A stretch of DNA of 64,000 nt, taken from Methylobacterium nodulans ORS 2060 (lineage in GTDB: Bacteria > Pseudomonadota > Alphaproteobacteria > Rhizobiales > Beijerinckiaceae). Under the pieces are notes generated by a model, which was given only the letters and a program-made list of their open reading frames with translations, was not told the origin of the DNA and ran no database searches. The number at the start of each line of letters is the position of its first letter. The first letter of the stretch is position 1. The DNA is taken from assembly GCF_000022085.1 (NCBI RefSeq), contig NC_011894.1, positions 7,301,001 to 7,365,000 on the forward strand. The letters run 5' to 3'. Positions 25,161 to 33,781 of the stretch are shown here, piece by piece. The translations under genes and the position numbers were made by a program.

Positions 25161-25346
25161 TCAGGCGATCTTCAACGTCATGTCGATGACGGGTGCCTGT
25201 GCCGCCCCCTTCACGAGGGCGATGCCGTGCTCGCAATCCTCGCGGCGGATGTAGCCCTCCGCCGAATCGGCGATCACCTCGCCGTTCGTGGCCCGCAGCC
25301 GCCAGCGCCAGTGCCCGCCCGCGTCCCGGAACAGTTCGAAGCGCAT
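25161..25346 (-). CDS. YegP-family (DUF1508) small protein
   Basis: This 61-residue protein has the YegP pattern: MRFELFRDAGGHWRWRLRA, NGEVIADSAEGYIRREDC and a C-terminal hydrophobic strand. Family members have one or two such repeats of about 48 residues with a beta-beta-beta-alpha fold. This one has one repeat. Function is not established. ATG 25346 has an excellent AGGAGGG ribosome-binding site. The upstream in-frame part (to 25505) is translated from tandem repeats and is rejected. Confidence 0.88.
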   Translation of the reverse strand: MRFELFRDAGGHWRWRLRATNGEVIADSAEGYIRREDCEHGIALVKGAAQAPVIDMTLKIA

Positions 25347-25440
25347 CGTGCCCTCCTGTGATGGATGATCCGCCCGGAGAGATGGGGGCTTCCGAAAGCG
25401 CGGCAATGCGGGTCGCGCCAGGAACCGGCGCCGCCGCAAG

Positions 25441-25485
25441 ACTTGTTTCGATAAGACTTGCCTCGATAAGACTTGCCTCGACCCC
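25441..25485. repeat. Tandem 15-base repeat, three copies
   Basis: The unit ACTTGCCTCGATAAG occurs three times in a row with small changes (first copy ACTTGTTTCGATAAG, last copy ending in CCCC). It lies between the yegP-like gene and the rhlE terminator, and is AT-richer than its surroundings. Confidence 0.75.
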
Positions 25486-25492
25486 AAAACGG

Positions 25493-25530
25493 GAGCGGCC
25501 CGCACTCAGCCTGTGAGGCGCGGGCCGCTC
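25493..25530 (-). terminator. Terminator of the rhlE-like gene
   Basis: A perfect 11-base stem (GAGCGGCCCGC with its complement) encloses a 16-base loop. On the minus strand it is followed by CCGTTTTGG. It lies 42 bases after the helicase stop. The T-run is short, as is usual in high-GC genomes. Confidence 0.6.
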
Positions 25531-25571
25531 GTTGCAATGCCGGGGGTGATGGCCCGGACCGGTGCTGCGCC

Positions 25572-27092
25572 TTAGCGCGGCGCGCGGTCGAGCCAGCCGA
25601 TGGCGCGGCCGTCCTGGCCGCCTTGGGCGGGGGCCCGGCCGCGGTCGCGGTGCGGCTGCCCCTGCGGCCGGCCATGGCCCTTCGGGCCCTCGGCCCGGTG
25701 CGCCGCCGGGCGCCCATCCTGCGCCGGACGGCCGGGACGCGCCTCCTGGGCCGGGCGGCCGCCGTCGCGGGGCCGTCCCTCGCCGGGGCGTCCGCCCTGG
25801 CCATGCTGGCGCCCGCCCTGCGGGCGACCGCCGGGCCCGCCCTGCGGACGCGCGCCGTGCGACCGGCCGGGGCGCTGGCCCCGCGGCCCGGGCTGGCGCC
25901 GGTCGCGCTCGGCCTCCGCTACCGCCTCGGCGGCCTCCTGGCGGCTCGGGGGCACGAAGCCCACGGGGATCGCCATCTCGGGCACCTTCTGGCGGGTCAG
26001 GCGCTCGATGTCGCGGAGATACGCGCGCTCCTCCTCGTTGCAGAACGAGATGGCGAGCCCGTCCGCGCCTGCGCGGGCCGTGCGGCCGATGCGGTGGACA
26101 TAGGCCTCCGGCACGTTCGGCAGGTCGAAATTCACCACATGGGTGACGCCCTCGACGTCGATGCCGCGGGCGGCGATGTCGGTGGCGACGAGCACCCGGC
26201 AGGTCCCGGCCCGGAAGGCGGCGAGCGCCCGCTCGCGCTGGGGCTGGGACTTGTTGCCGTGGATCGCCGCCGAGCCGATGCCGACCTTCTCCAGACCTCG
26301 CACGACGCGGTCGGCGCCGTGCTTGGTGCGGGTGAAGACCAGCACCCGGTCGATCGATTCGTCGCGCAGGATCGTGCCGAGCAGCGCCTGCTTGGCGCCG
26401 GTCGAGACGTGGATGACCCGCTGCTCGACGCGCTCGGCCGTGGTGGCGACGGGCGTCACCGCCACCTGGACCGGGTCGCGCAGGTACTGCGCCGCGAGGG
26501 TCGCGATGTTCTTCGGCATGGTGGCCGAGAAGAACAGGCTCTGGCGCGCCTTCGGCAGCAGGGTGACGATGCGCTTGAGCGCGTGGATGAAGCCGAGGTC
26601 GAGCATCTGGTCGGCCTCGTCGAGGACGAGGTACTCGACGGAGTCGAGGCTCAGCGACCGGCGGTCGACGAGGTCGAGGAGCCGGCCCGGGGTCGCGACC
26701 AGGACGTCGATGCCGTTCGCCAGCGCCCGCTCCTGGCGGCCGATGGTGACGCCGCCGAACACCACGGTGGTGCTGAAGGGCAGGAACTTGCCGTAATCGC
26801 GAAAACTGTCGGCGATCTGGCTGGCGAGCTCGCGGGTCGGCGAGAGGACGAGGACCCGGCAGCCGCGGCGCGGGGCGCGCTTGGCCGGGGTCTCGCTGGC
26901 GAGGCGGTGCAGGATCGGCAGCGCGAAGGCGGCGGTCTTGCCGGTGCCGGTCTGGGCGATGCCGCAGAGATCGCGGCCGGTCATGGCGGGCGGCACCGCC
27001 TGCGCCTGGATCGGGGTCGGCGTGACGTAGCCGGTCTCGGCGAGCGCCTTCATGATCGGCGCCGCGAGGCCGAAATCAACGAACTGGGTCAA
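25572..27092 (-). CDS. rhlE: DEAD-box RNA helicase, RhlE-like
   Basis: This ATP-dependent RNA helicase of about 506 residues would unwind RNA in ribosome assembly or decay. Core motifs appear in order: Q-motif region TPTPIQAQAVP, AQTGTGKT near 47, PTRELA, TPGRLLD, DEAD near 155, SAT, and HRIGRTARAG near 337. The C-terminal tail (about 130 residues) is basic and Gly/Gln/Arg-rich, as in RhlE, and probably binds RNA. I chose TTG 27092 (LTQFVDFGL), which gives the family start. ATG 27266 would add a Pro/Arg-rich leader with no similarity. Cold or RNA stress roles are known for the family and not shown here. Confidence 0.93.
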   Translation of the reverse strand: MTQFVDFGLAAPIMKALAETGYVTPTPIQAQAVPPAMTGRDLCGIAQTGTGKTAAFALPILHRLASETPAKRAPRRGCRVLVLSPTRELASQIADSFRDYGKFLPFSTTVVFGGVTIGRQERALANGIDVLVATPGRLLDLVDRRSLSLDSVEYLVLDEADQMLDLGFIHALKRIVTLLPKARQSLFFSATMPKNIATLAAQYLRDPVQVAVTPVATTAERVEQRVIHVSTGAKQALLGTILRDESIDRVLVFTRTKHGADRVVRGLEKVGIGSAAIHGNKSQPQRERALAAFRAGTCRVLVATDIAARGIDVEGVTHVVNFDLPNVPEAYVHRIGRTARAGADGLAISFCNEEERAYLRDIERLTRQKVPEMAIPVGFVPPSRQEAAEAVAEAERDRRQPGPRGQRPGRSHGARPQGGPGGRPQGGRQHGQGGRPGEGRPRDGGRPAQEARPGRPAQDGRPAAHRAEGPKGHGRPQGQPHRDRGRAPAQGGQDGRAIGWLDRAPR

Positions 27093-27592
27093 GGTGAATC
27101 TGTCTCTCGGGAAGCAGCGGGATCGCCCGGACGGGTGCGCGCAGCACCGCGATCGCGATCCGTCGTTCTGGGGAGGGCCGCCCGCGTGATGGGGCTGCCC
27201 GGAGGGGTCAAGCGATCGAAGAGAGGGGCCGGGCCTGCCGCGCGGGAAAGCGGGCCAATCCGTCACGCAGCCCCCTCACGCGGGCCGGAGAGGCCGCTGA
27301 CGCTGCAGGTGCGATATGGCGGTGTGCGGGTGCGAAGTCAATGCGGGAGGGCCGGCGGTCGGACCTCCCCGGATGGCGGCGGTGTCGGGCGGCTGCCCTG
27401 GGGCCGGCTCTGGCGCCCACCTCGCACCTCAGCATGAGGAGCGGTGGGCCTGCCAGGTTGCTCCGAGCCACGTCATCCCCTGCCGTACGGCTCTCCCGAG
27501 GGCCTTCGTCCCCGAGGGCCTTCGTCGGCGAGCCTGCCCGACCTGTAAGTTCCCGCTTGCGGTCGCGCTGCGGCGGGAGTTCAAATCCCCCC
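27093..27592. other. Intergenic region with one copy of the dispersed repeat
   Basis: There is no supported gene in these 500 bases. One copy of the palindromic module CCTCAGCATGAGG lies at 27427-27439, preceded by GGCGCCCACCTCG and followed by AGCGGTGGGCC. The region must hold divergent promoters for the helicase and the nitronate monooxygenase, but I recognise no clear hexamers. Confidence 0.55.
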
Positions 27593-28672
27593 ATGTCCGA
27601 CCTGCACCCTGCCCTCGCCCGCGCCGAGGCTTTCTGCACGCGCTACGGCCTGCGCCTCCCGATCCTGCTCGCGCCGATGGCCGGCGCCTGCCCGCCCTCC
27701 CTGTCGATCGCGGTGGCCGAGGCCGGCGGGCTCGGGGCCTGCGGCGCGCTGCTCATGCCTCCGCCCGCGATCCTCGCCTGGGCCGCCGAGATGCGGGCGG
27801 GGAGCGCCGGGCCGTTCCAGCTCAACCTCTGGATCCCCGATCCGGCGCCCGTGCGCGACCCGGACCACGAGGCGCGCCTCAGGACCTTCCTCGGGACTTT
27901 CGGTCCGGCGGTGCCGCCGGAGGCCGGCGACGCGACGCCGCCGGACTTCTCGGCCCAGTGCGAGGCCCTCCTCGAAGCGGCGCCGCCGATCGTCTCCTCG
28001 GTCATGGGGCTCTACCCGCCCGCCTTCGTCGAGCGGCTGAAGGCGCGCGGCATCGCCTGGTGGGCGAATGTCTCGACGGTGGCAGAAGCCCTCGCCGCCG
28101 AGGCGGCCGGCGCGGATGCGGTCGTGGCCCAGGGCGCGGAGGCCGGCGGCCATCGCGGCTGTTTCGATGCGGGACGAGCCGAGGCCGAGATGGTCGGCAC
28201 CCTGGCGCTGGTGCCGGCGGTGGTGGATGCGGTGCGGATTCCGGTCGTCGCGACGGGCGGCATCGCGGAGGCGCGGGGCGCGGCCGCCGCCCTTCTCCTC
28301 GGCGCGAGCGCGGTCCAGATCGGCACCGGGTTCCTGCGCTGCCCGGAGGCGAAGCTCGCCCCCGCCTGGGCGGCGGCGCTCGGCCGGGCGCGGCCCGAGG
28401 ATACGCGGGTCGCCCGGGTGTTCAGCGGCCGGGCGGGGCGCAGCCTCGCAACCGCCTATGTGGCGGCGGCGACGGCGCCCGAGGCGCCTCCCCCAGCACC
28501 CTACCCCGTCCAGCGCGGCCTGACGCAGGCGATGCGCGACGCCGCGACCCGCGCAGGCGATGTGGAGCGGATGCAGGCCTGGGCCGGTCAGGCCGCCGGT
28601 TTCGCCCGGGCCGAGCCCGCGGGCGAGGTCGTGGCCGACCTGTGGGAGGGCATGCGGGCGCTGCTGCGCTGA
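27593..28672 (+). CDS. Nitronate monooxygenase family protein
   Basis: This 359-residue FMN-binding TIM barrel is of the nitronate monooxygenase (formerly 2-nitropropane dioxygenase) family, which oxidises propionate-3-nitronate and other nitronates. Landmarks are LPILLAPMAGA, the VVAQGAEAGGHRG loop with the catalytic-type His, VVATGGIAEARGAAAALLLGASAVQIGTGF (phosphate-binding site) and the closing residues. Start ATG 27593 gives the canonical N-terminus. The longer upstream frame crosses a dispersed repeat. Length is typical. It stands alone. Confidence 0.9.
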   Translation: MSDLHPALARAEAFCTRYGLRLPILLAPMAGACPPSLSIAVAEAGGLGACGALLMPPPAILAWAAEMRAGSAGPFQLNLWIPDPAPVRDPDHEARLRTFLGTFGPAVPPEAGDATPPDFSAQCEALLEAAPPIVSSVMGLYPPAFVERLKARGIAWWANVSTVAEALAAEAAGADAVVAQGAEAGGHRGCFDAGRAEAEMVGTLALVPAVVDAVRIPVVATGGIAEARGAAAALLLGASAVQIGTGFLRCPEAKLAPAWAAALGRARPEDTRVARVFSGRAGRSLATAYVAAATAPEAPPPAPYPVQRGLTQAMRDAATRAGDVERMQAWAGQAAGFARAEPAGEVVADLWEGMRALLR

Positions 28673-28685
28673 TCGCCCCGCCGGA

Positions 28686-30146
28686 TCACTCCGCCGCGGC
28701 GAGCGGCGTGGCGACCTCCTCCAGCGCGCGCCGCTCGGCCGCGACGCCCCAGATTCCCGCCACGATCCCGGCCGCGATCATCAAGCCGGAGGCGACCAGA
28801 TAGCCGCCGAGGATCGCCTCGCGGGACTGCCCCTCGATCAGGAGCCCGAACAGGGCCGGCCCCGCCGCCCCGATCCCCGTGCCGATCGCGTAGAACACCG
28901 CGATCGCGAGCGCCCGGATCTCCAGCGGGAAGACTTCGCTCACCGTCAGGTAGGCCGAGCTCGCCGCCGCGGAGGCGAAGAAGAATACCGTCATCCAGCT
29001 CAGCGTGAGCGTCGTGGCGGTCAGCACTTGCTGCTGGAACAGCAGCCCGCTCAGGGCCAAGAGCAGCCCCGAGATCCCGTAGGTCAGCGCGATCATCGGC
29101 TTGCGGCCGAGCGTGTCGAACAGGCGCCCGAGCACCACCGGGCCGAAGAAGTTGCCGGCCGCGAAGGGCAGGATGTACCAGCCGATCGCCCCCGCCGGCA
29201 CCTTGTAGAAATCGATCAGGATCAGCCCGTAGGTGAAGAAGATCGCGTTGTAGAAGAAGGCCTGGGCCGCCATCAGGGAGAGCCCGACGAGGGCGCGCTG
29301 CCGGTAGCGGGCGAGCGTCGAAAACACCTCGGCGAGCGGGGTGTGGCGGCGCTGGCGCAGGCGCGCCATCCGGAACGGGCCTCGGGAGAGGATGTGCCCC
29401 TCGCGCCGGAACCGCTCCTCGATCCCTGCCACCACGGCTTCGGCCTCCCCGGCGCGGCCGTGGGTCATCAGCCAGCGCGGGCTCTCGGGGATCCAGGTGC
29501 GCAGGAGGAGGATGACGAGGCCGAGGAACGCGCCGAGCAGGAAGGCCGCGCGCCAGCCGTGGTCGGGGCCGAACAGGGCAGGATCGAGCACGATGAGCGA
29601 GGCACCCGCGCCCAGCACCGCGCCGAGCCAGAACGAGCCGTTGATGACGAGGTCGGTCCAGCCGCGGGCGCGGGCCGGGATCAGCTCCTGGATCGTCGAG
29701 TTGATCGCCGTGTACTCGCCGCCGATTCCGGCCCCGGTGAGGAACCGGAACAGGCAGAAGCTCCACAGATTCCAGGAGAAGCCGGTGGCGGCGGTGGCCG
29801 CGAGGTAGACGGCGAGCGTGACGAAGAACAGCTTCTTGCGCCCGAGCCGGTCGGTGAGCCAGCCGAACCAGATCGCCCCCAGCACCGCCCCGGCGAGATA
29901 GCTCGAAGTGGCGAGCCCGATCTCCGCATTGGTGAAGCGCAGGGTCGGGCTCTCGCGGAGCGCCCCCGCGAGCGCCCCCGCCAGCGTGACTTCCAGCCCG
30001 TCGAGGATCCAGGTGATGCCGAGCGCCAGCACCACCAGGGTGTGGAACCGCCCCCAGGGCAGCCGGTCGAGGCGGGCCGAGACATCGGTCTCGATGATGC
30101 CCTCATCGGGGCGGGTCGGGGCGGGGGCGAGCGACGACATCGGCAC
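28686..30146 (-). CDS. MFS transporter, sugar-porter/metabolite type
   Basis: This 486-residue protein has 12 predicted membrane segments. The N-terminal WILDGLEVTLAGAL, the GWLTDRLGRKKLFF loop and the second-half RLFDTLGRKP are signatures of the MFS group with E. coli YaaU-type and sugar-porter carriers. The family moves small organic solutes with protons. The substrate is not predictable. An ATG two codons later is an equal start candidate. It is convergent with the nitronate monooxygenase gene 13 bases away. Confidence 0.88.
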   Translation of the reverse strand: MPMSSLAPAPTRPDEGIIETDVSARLDRLPWGRFHTLVVLALGITWILDGLEVTLAGALAGALRESPTLRFTNAEIGLATSSYLAGAVLGAIWFGWLTDRLGRKKLFFVTLAVYLAATAATGFSWNLWSFCLFRFLTGAGIGGEYTAINSTIQELIPARARGWTDLVINGSFWLGAVLGAGASLIVLDPALFGPDHGWRAAFLLGAFLGLVILLLRTWIPESPRWLMTHGRAGEAEAVVAGIEERFRREGHILSRGPFRMARLRQRRHTPLAEVFSTLARYRQRALVGLSLMAAQAFFYNAIFFTYGLILIDFYKVPAGAIGWYILPFAAGNFFGPVVLGRLFDTLGRKPMIALTYGISGLLLALSGLLFQQQVLTATTLTLSWMTVFFFASAAASSAYLTVSEVFPLEIRALAIAVFYAIGTGIGAAGPALFGLLIEGQSREAILGGYLVASGLMIAAGIVAGIWGVAAERRALEEVATPLAAAE

Positions 30147-30295
30147 CTGGCGGCTGGGAGCGGGTCACGGGGAAGATAGGGCGGCGGGTGCATCCCGCCC
30201 CCTGCATCCGGCTTACGGCCGCCATGCATCGATCCGCGATGCGCTCAAGCCCGAAGCCGTGCCACAAGCAGAGCCGGACAGGGAGGCGGCCCGGC

Positions 30296-30844
30296 ATGGC
30301 GGCGATTCCGGATGGGGCGATGATCGTGCGGCCCTGCGGACCGGAGGACATTCCGGCCGTGCAGGCGATCTACGCCCAGGCGGTCCTGACCGGCCGCGCC
30401 TCGTTCGAGCTCGATCCGCCGGACATCCCCGAGATGCTGCGCCGCCACGCGGGCCTCGTCGGCGCGGGCTTCCCCTTCCTCGCGGCCATGCGGGGCGAGA
30501 CCCTGCTCGGCTATGCCTATGCGGGGCCCTACCGGGCGCGGCCGGCCTACCGGAGCACGGTCGAGAACTCGGTCTATGTCGATCCGGCCCGGCACGGGCA
30601 GGGCATCGGCCGGCGCCTGCTCGGCGATCTGATCGCGGCCGCAACCGAGCGGGGCTTCCGCCAGATGGTCGCGGTGATCGGGGATTCGGCGAACACCGCC
30701 TCGATCCGCCTGCATGCGGCTCTGGGCTTCGCCCAGGTGGGCGTGCTGCGCGCGGTCGGATGGAAGCACGGACAATGGCTCGACACGGTGCTGATGCAGC
30801 GGGCGCTGGGGCAAGGCGACGCGGTGCCGCCGGATCCGCGGTGA
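30296..30844 (+). CDS. GNAT acetyltransferase, phosphinothricin N-acetyltransferase type
   Basis: This 182-residue GNAT enzyme would transfer acetyl from acetyl-CoA to an amino group. IVRPCGPEDIPAVQAIYAQAV, RASFELDPPD and SVYVDPARHGQGIGRRLL (acetyl-CoA loop Q/RxxGxG/A) are the PAT/Bar family pattern. Length fits (about 180). Start ATG 30296 has GGAGG upstream, and the larger frame to 30188 lacks support. Chromosomal homologues often acetylate methionine sulfone or sulfoximine. Its stop overlaps the start of an MFS gene, which might export the product. Confidence 0.88.
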   Translation: MAAIPDGAMIVRPCGPEDIPAVQAIYAQAVLTGRASFELDPPDIPEMLRRHAGLVGAGFPFLAAMRGETLLGYAYAGPYRARPAYRSTVENSVYVDPARHGQGIGRRLLGDLIAAATERGFRQMVAVIGDSANTASIRLHAALGFAQVGVLRAVGWKHGQWLDTVLMQRALGQGDAVPPDPR

Positions 30845-32043
30845 TCCGCGCCGGCCTCGTGCTGCGGCTCGGCCTCTCGCAGCTCGTGCTCTGGGGCATC
30901 AGCTACTACCTCGTCGGCGTGTTCGGCCCTGAGATCGGGGCCGATCTCGGGATCTCCCCGAGCCTGACCTATGGCGGGTTCTCGGTCGGCCTCCTCGCCA
31001 TGGGCTTCGCCTCTCCGGCGGTCGGGCGCGCCATCGACGCGCGGGGCGGCCGGGCGGTGATGAGCCTCGGCTCCCTCGTGGTGGCGGCCGGGCTCGTCGG
31101 GCTCGCGTCCTGCCGCGGCCTCGCGGGCTACGGCCTGTCCTGGCTGGTGCTCGGGCTCGGCATGCGCATGACGCTCTACGAGGCGGCCTTCGCCGCGCTG
31201 GCGCGCATCGGCGGCCCGGAGGCCCGCGGGCCGATCGCCCAGGTGACGCTGTTCGGCGGGCTGGCCTCGAGCGTGCTCTGGCCGGTCGGCCATGCGCTCG
31301 CCGAGGCGTATGGCTGGCGCATGGCGCTCCTCGCCTATGCGGGGCTGGCGGTCGCGACCCTGCCGCTCCACCTCGCCATCCCGGACCGGCGCCACGCGGC
31401 GGAGACCTCCGGCGAACGGGTGTGCGCCAGGCCGCCGCTCGCGCGCACGCCGGCCGAGGCGCGTCTCGCCGGACGGCTCTACGCCCTCACCGCGGCCCTC
31501 GCGAGCGTCCTCAACGCAGCCATGTCCGCCCACATGATCCCGATCCTGATCGGGCTCGGGATCGGCCCCGCCGCGGCGGTCTGGATCGGCACCGTGCGGG
31601 GCATCGGCCAGACCGGCTCGCGCCTCGGCGAGGTGCTGTTCGGGCGGCACCTCAGCCCGCTTGCCCTCGGGCTCGCCGCGGCGCTGCTCCTGCCCGCGGG
31701 CTTCGCGGCGGGTTTCGCGAGCGGGGCCGCCACCGCCGCGGCGCTGGCCTTCGCGCTCCTCTACGGGGCCGGGAACGGGCTGCTCACCATCGTCCGCGGG
31801 ACGGTGCCGCTCGTCCTGTTCGCGCCGCAGGCCTACGGGACTCTGGTCGGGCGCCTGCTCGCCCCGAGCTTCGTCGTCTCGGCCCTCGCCCCGCTCGCCT
31901 TCGCGGCGGTGATCGAGCGCTTCGGCGAGACGGCGGCGCTCGCTCTCTCCCTGGCGCTCTCGGGAGTCGTGGTCGGCGCCTCGGCGTGGCTGTGGTGGCG
32001 CTTCGGCCGCGGCGCGCCGGATCTCGCGGAGCTCGGCGGCTGA
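30841..32043 (+). CDS. MFS transporter
   Basis: This carrier of about 400 residues has 12 predicted membrane segments. It begins at a GTG overlapping the acetyltransferase stop (GTGA), so the two are translationally coupled. Motifs include ASPAVGRAIDARGGRAVM (the loop between segments 2 and 3) and LLYGAGNGLLTIVRGTVPL, found in a group of poorly characterised alphaproteobacterial MFS proteins. A role in handling the acetylated compound is an inference from the coupling. Confidence 0.85.
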   Translation: MIRAGLVLRLGLSQLVLWGISYYLVGVFGPEIGADLGISPSLTYGGFSVGLLAMGFASPAVGRAIDARGGRAVMSLGSLVVAAGLVGLASCRGLAGYGLSWLVLGLGMRMTLYEAAFAALARIGGPEARGPIAQVTLFGGLASSVLWPVGHALAEAYGWRMALLAYAGLAVATLPLHLAIPDRRHAAETSGERVCARPPLARTPAEARLAGRLYALTAALASVLNAAMSAHMIPILIGLGIGPAAAVWIGTVRGIGQTGSRLGEVLFGRHLSPLALGLAAALLLPAGFAAGFASGAATAAALAFALLYGAGNGLLTIVRGTVPLVLFAPQAYGTLVGRLLAPSFVVSALAPLAFAAVIERFGETAALALSLALSGVVVGASAWLWWRFGRGAPDLAELGG

Positions 32044-32134
32044 TCCTGCCGAAGCGTCAGTTACGTGCCCTTAACCATGCCGATTGTAGCGCTCTTAACC
32101 ATGATGGTCCGGTGCCCTGCTGGCGGCAGGTCCG

Positions 32135-33739
32135 GTGCAGGCGGAGCGGCCGGTGGTGGCAGAGCGGCCGAGGGTCAGGTTGCGGCGGGGCGCGGCGCGG
32201 CGCCGGGGCGCCTCCGGGCTCGCGCTCGCGGCGCTCGCCCTGCTTTCGGGGGCCGCTTCCGCCCAGACCCTGCCGAGCCTCGGATCCGATCCCGGGCTGG
32301 GGACTTCCCTCGACCGTGACGGGTCCACCGGCGGCCGGCCCGCGCCGCCGGGCGCTGCAGGCCTGCGGGGCTCCTCGGATCCGACCCTGCGGGCAGCGGG
32401 CATCCGCGGGGCCGGCGCGGGTGAGCGGTCCCGCACCCCGCCGCGCCGACGCTCCCGGCCGCCGACGGCAGCGAGCATCCGGCAGGCGACCCAGTTGCCG
32501 GTCCCCGATGCGCGCCTGCGCCCGGCCGTGCAGGAGCCCGTGACCGTCCTGCCCGACCCGGTCCTCGCCGGGCCGCTGCTGCGTCGGCGCCCGATCGACC
32601 CGACCGATCCCTACGCGCCCCTCGGCCTGAGGGTCGGCGGCCTCACGCTCTTCCCTGCCCTTCAGCAGAGCATCGGCTACGACACCAATCCGGACCGCAC
32701 CGCGCGGGGCAAGGGATCGCTCGCCCTGCGCACCGACGGCGAACTCGGATTCCAGAGCGACTGGTCGGCCCATTCGCTCACCGGCGCGCTGCGCGGCGGC
32801 TACAGCGACTATCCGGACAACCGGGCCGCCAGCCGTCCCGACGGCGACGGGGCCTTCCTTTTGCGCCTCGACGCGTCCCGCGACACCCGGTTCGAGGTCG
32901 AGGGCCGCTACGCGATCACGACCCAGCGCGCGGGCAGCCCGGACCTGAACGCGCAGCTGCGCGAGCGCCCGATCGTGGCCGCCTATGGCGGCTCGGTCGG
33001 CGTGGTGCAGGACTTCAACCGCCTGCAGGTGGCGCTGCGCGGCGTCGTCGCCCGCGAGACCTACGACGACGCGCAACTCGCCAATGGCGGCGTCCAGCGC
33101 CAGGCCGACCGCAACGCCAATACCTACGGCCTGCGCCTGCGCACGGGCTACGAGATCCGGCCCGGCTTCACGCCCTTCGTGGACGTGCTCGTCGATACCC
33201 GCATCCACGACTATGCGGTGGACTTCTCCGGCTACCGCCGCAACTCGGACGGGCTGACGCTCCGGGCCGGCAGCACCTTCGAGCTGAGCCGGATCCTCAC
33301 CGGCGAGGTGTCGGGCGGGTATCTGCGCCGCAGCTACGCGGACAGCCGGCTGCGCGACGTCACGGGTCCGGTCTTCGACGGCGCGCTCGCCTGGGCGGCG
33401 ACGCCACTCACTACCCTGCGCCTCACCGCCAGCACCGGCGTGATCGAGACCGTGGTGCCGAATGCGAGCGGCGTGCTGACGCAAGCCATCGGTGCCGAGC
33501 TCATCCACGACCTGCGGCGCAACCTGCGCCTGACGCTGATCGGCACGCTCTACAGCAACGACTATCAGGGCGTGGGCATCCGCGAGGACGGCTACCTCGC
33601 CGGCCTCAAGATCGATTACCGGCTCAACCGCTGGCTCGGCATCCGGGTGAGCTACGCGCACGAGAACCTGCACAGCACCTCGGCCGGGTCGAGCTACGCC
33701 GCCGACACCGTCCTGGTGGGCCTGCGCGTCAACCCGTGA
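32135..33739 (+). CDS. Outer-membrane beta-barrel protein (BBP2-like)
   Basis: This 534-residue exported protein has a basic N-terminus and a signal peptide (GLALAALALLSGAASAQ, cleavage near residue 44). A Pro-rich stretch (to about 170) is followed by a large domain of alternating beta strands with aromatic girdles (SIGYDTNPDR, SLTGALRGGYSDYP, GIRVSYAHENLHS) ending VGLRVNP. This is the pattern of the putative porin BBP2_2 family (PF10082), found near polysaccharide export genes in alphaproteobacteria. The GTG start at 32135 is the best choice. Transport of glycans is a family association, not shown here. Confidence 0.8.
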   Translation: MQAERPVVAERPRVRLRRGAARRRGASGLALAALALLSGAASAQTLPSLGSDPGLGTSLDRDGSTGGRPAPPGAAGLRGSSDPTLRAAGIRGAGAGERSRTPPRRRSRPPTAASIRQATQLPVPDARLRPAVQEPVTVLPDPVLAGPLLRRRPIDPTDPYAPLGLRVGGLTLFPALQQSIGYDTNPDRTARGKGSLALRTDGELGFQSDWSAHSLTGALRGGYSDYPDNRAASRPDGDGAFLLRLDASRDTRFEVEGRYAITTQRAGSPDLNAQLRERPIVAAYGGSVGVVQDFNRLQVALRGVVARETYDDAQLANGGVQRQADRNANTYGLRLRTGYEIRPGFTPFVDVLVDTRIHDYAVDFSGYRRNSDGLTLRAGSTFELSRILTGEVSGGYLRRSYADSRLRDVTGPVFDGALAWAATPLTTLRLTASTGVIETVVPNASGVLTQAIGAELIHDLRRNLRLTLIGTLYSNDYQGVGIREDGYLAGLKIDYRLNRWLGIRVSYAHENLHSTSAGSSYAADTVLVGLRVNP

Positions 33740-33781
33740 GCCGTGCAGCGCGGGTCGGCCCTTGAGCCGCGGACGCGCGGA

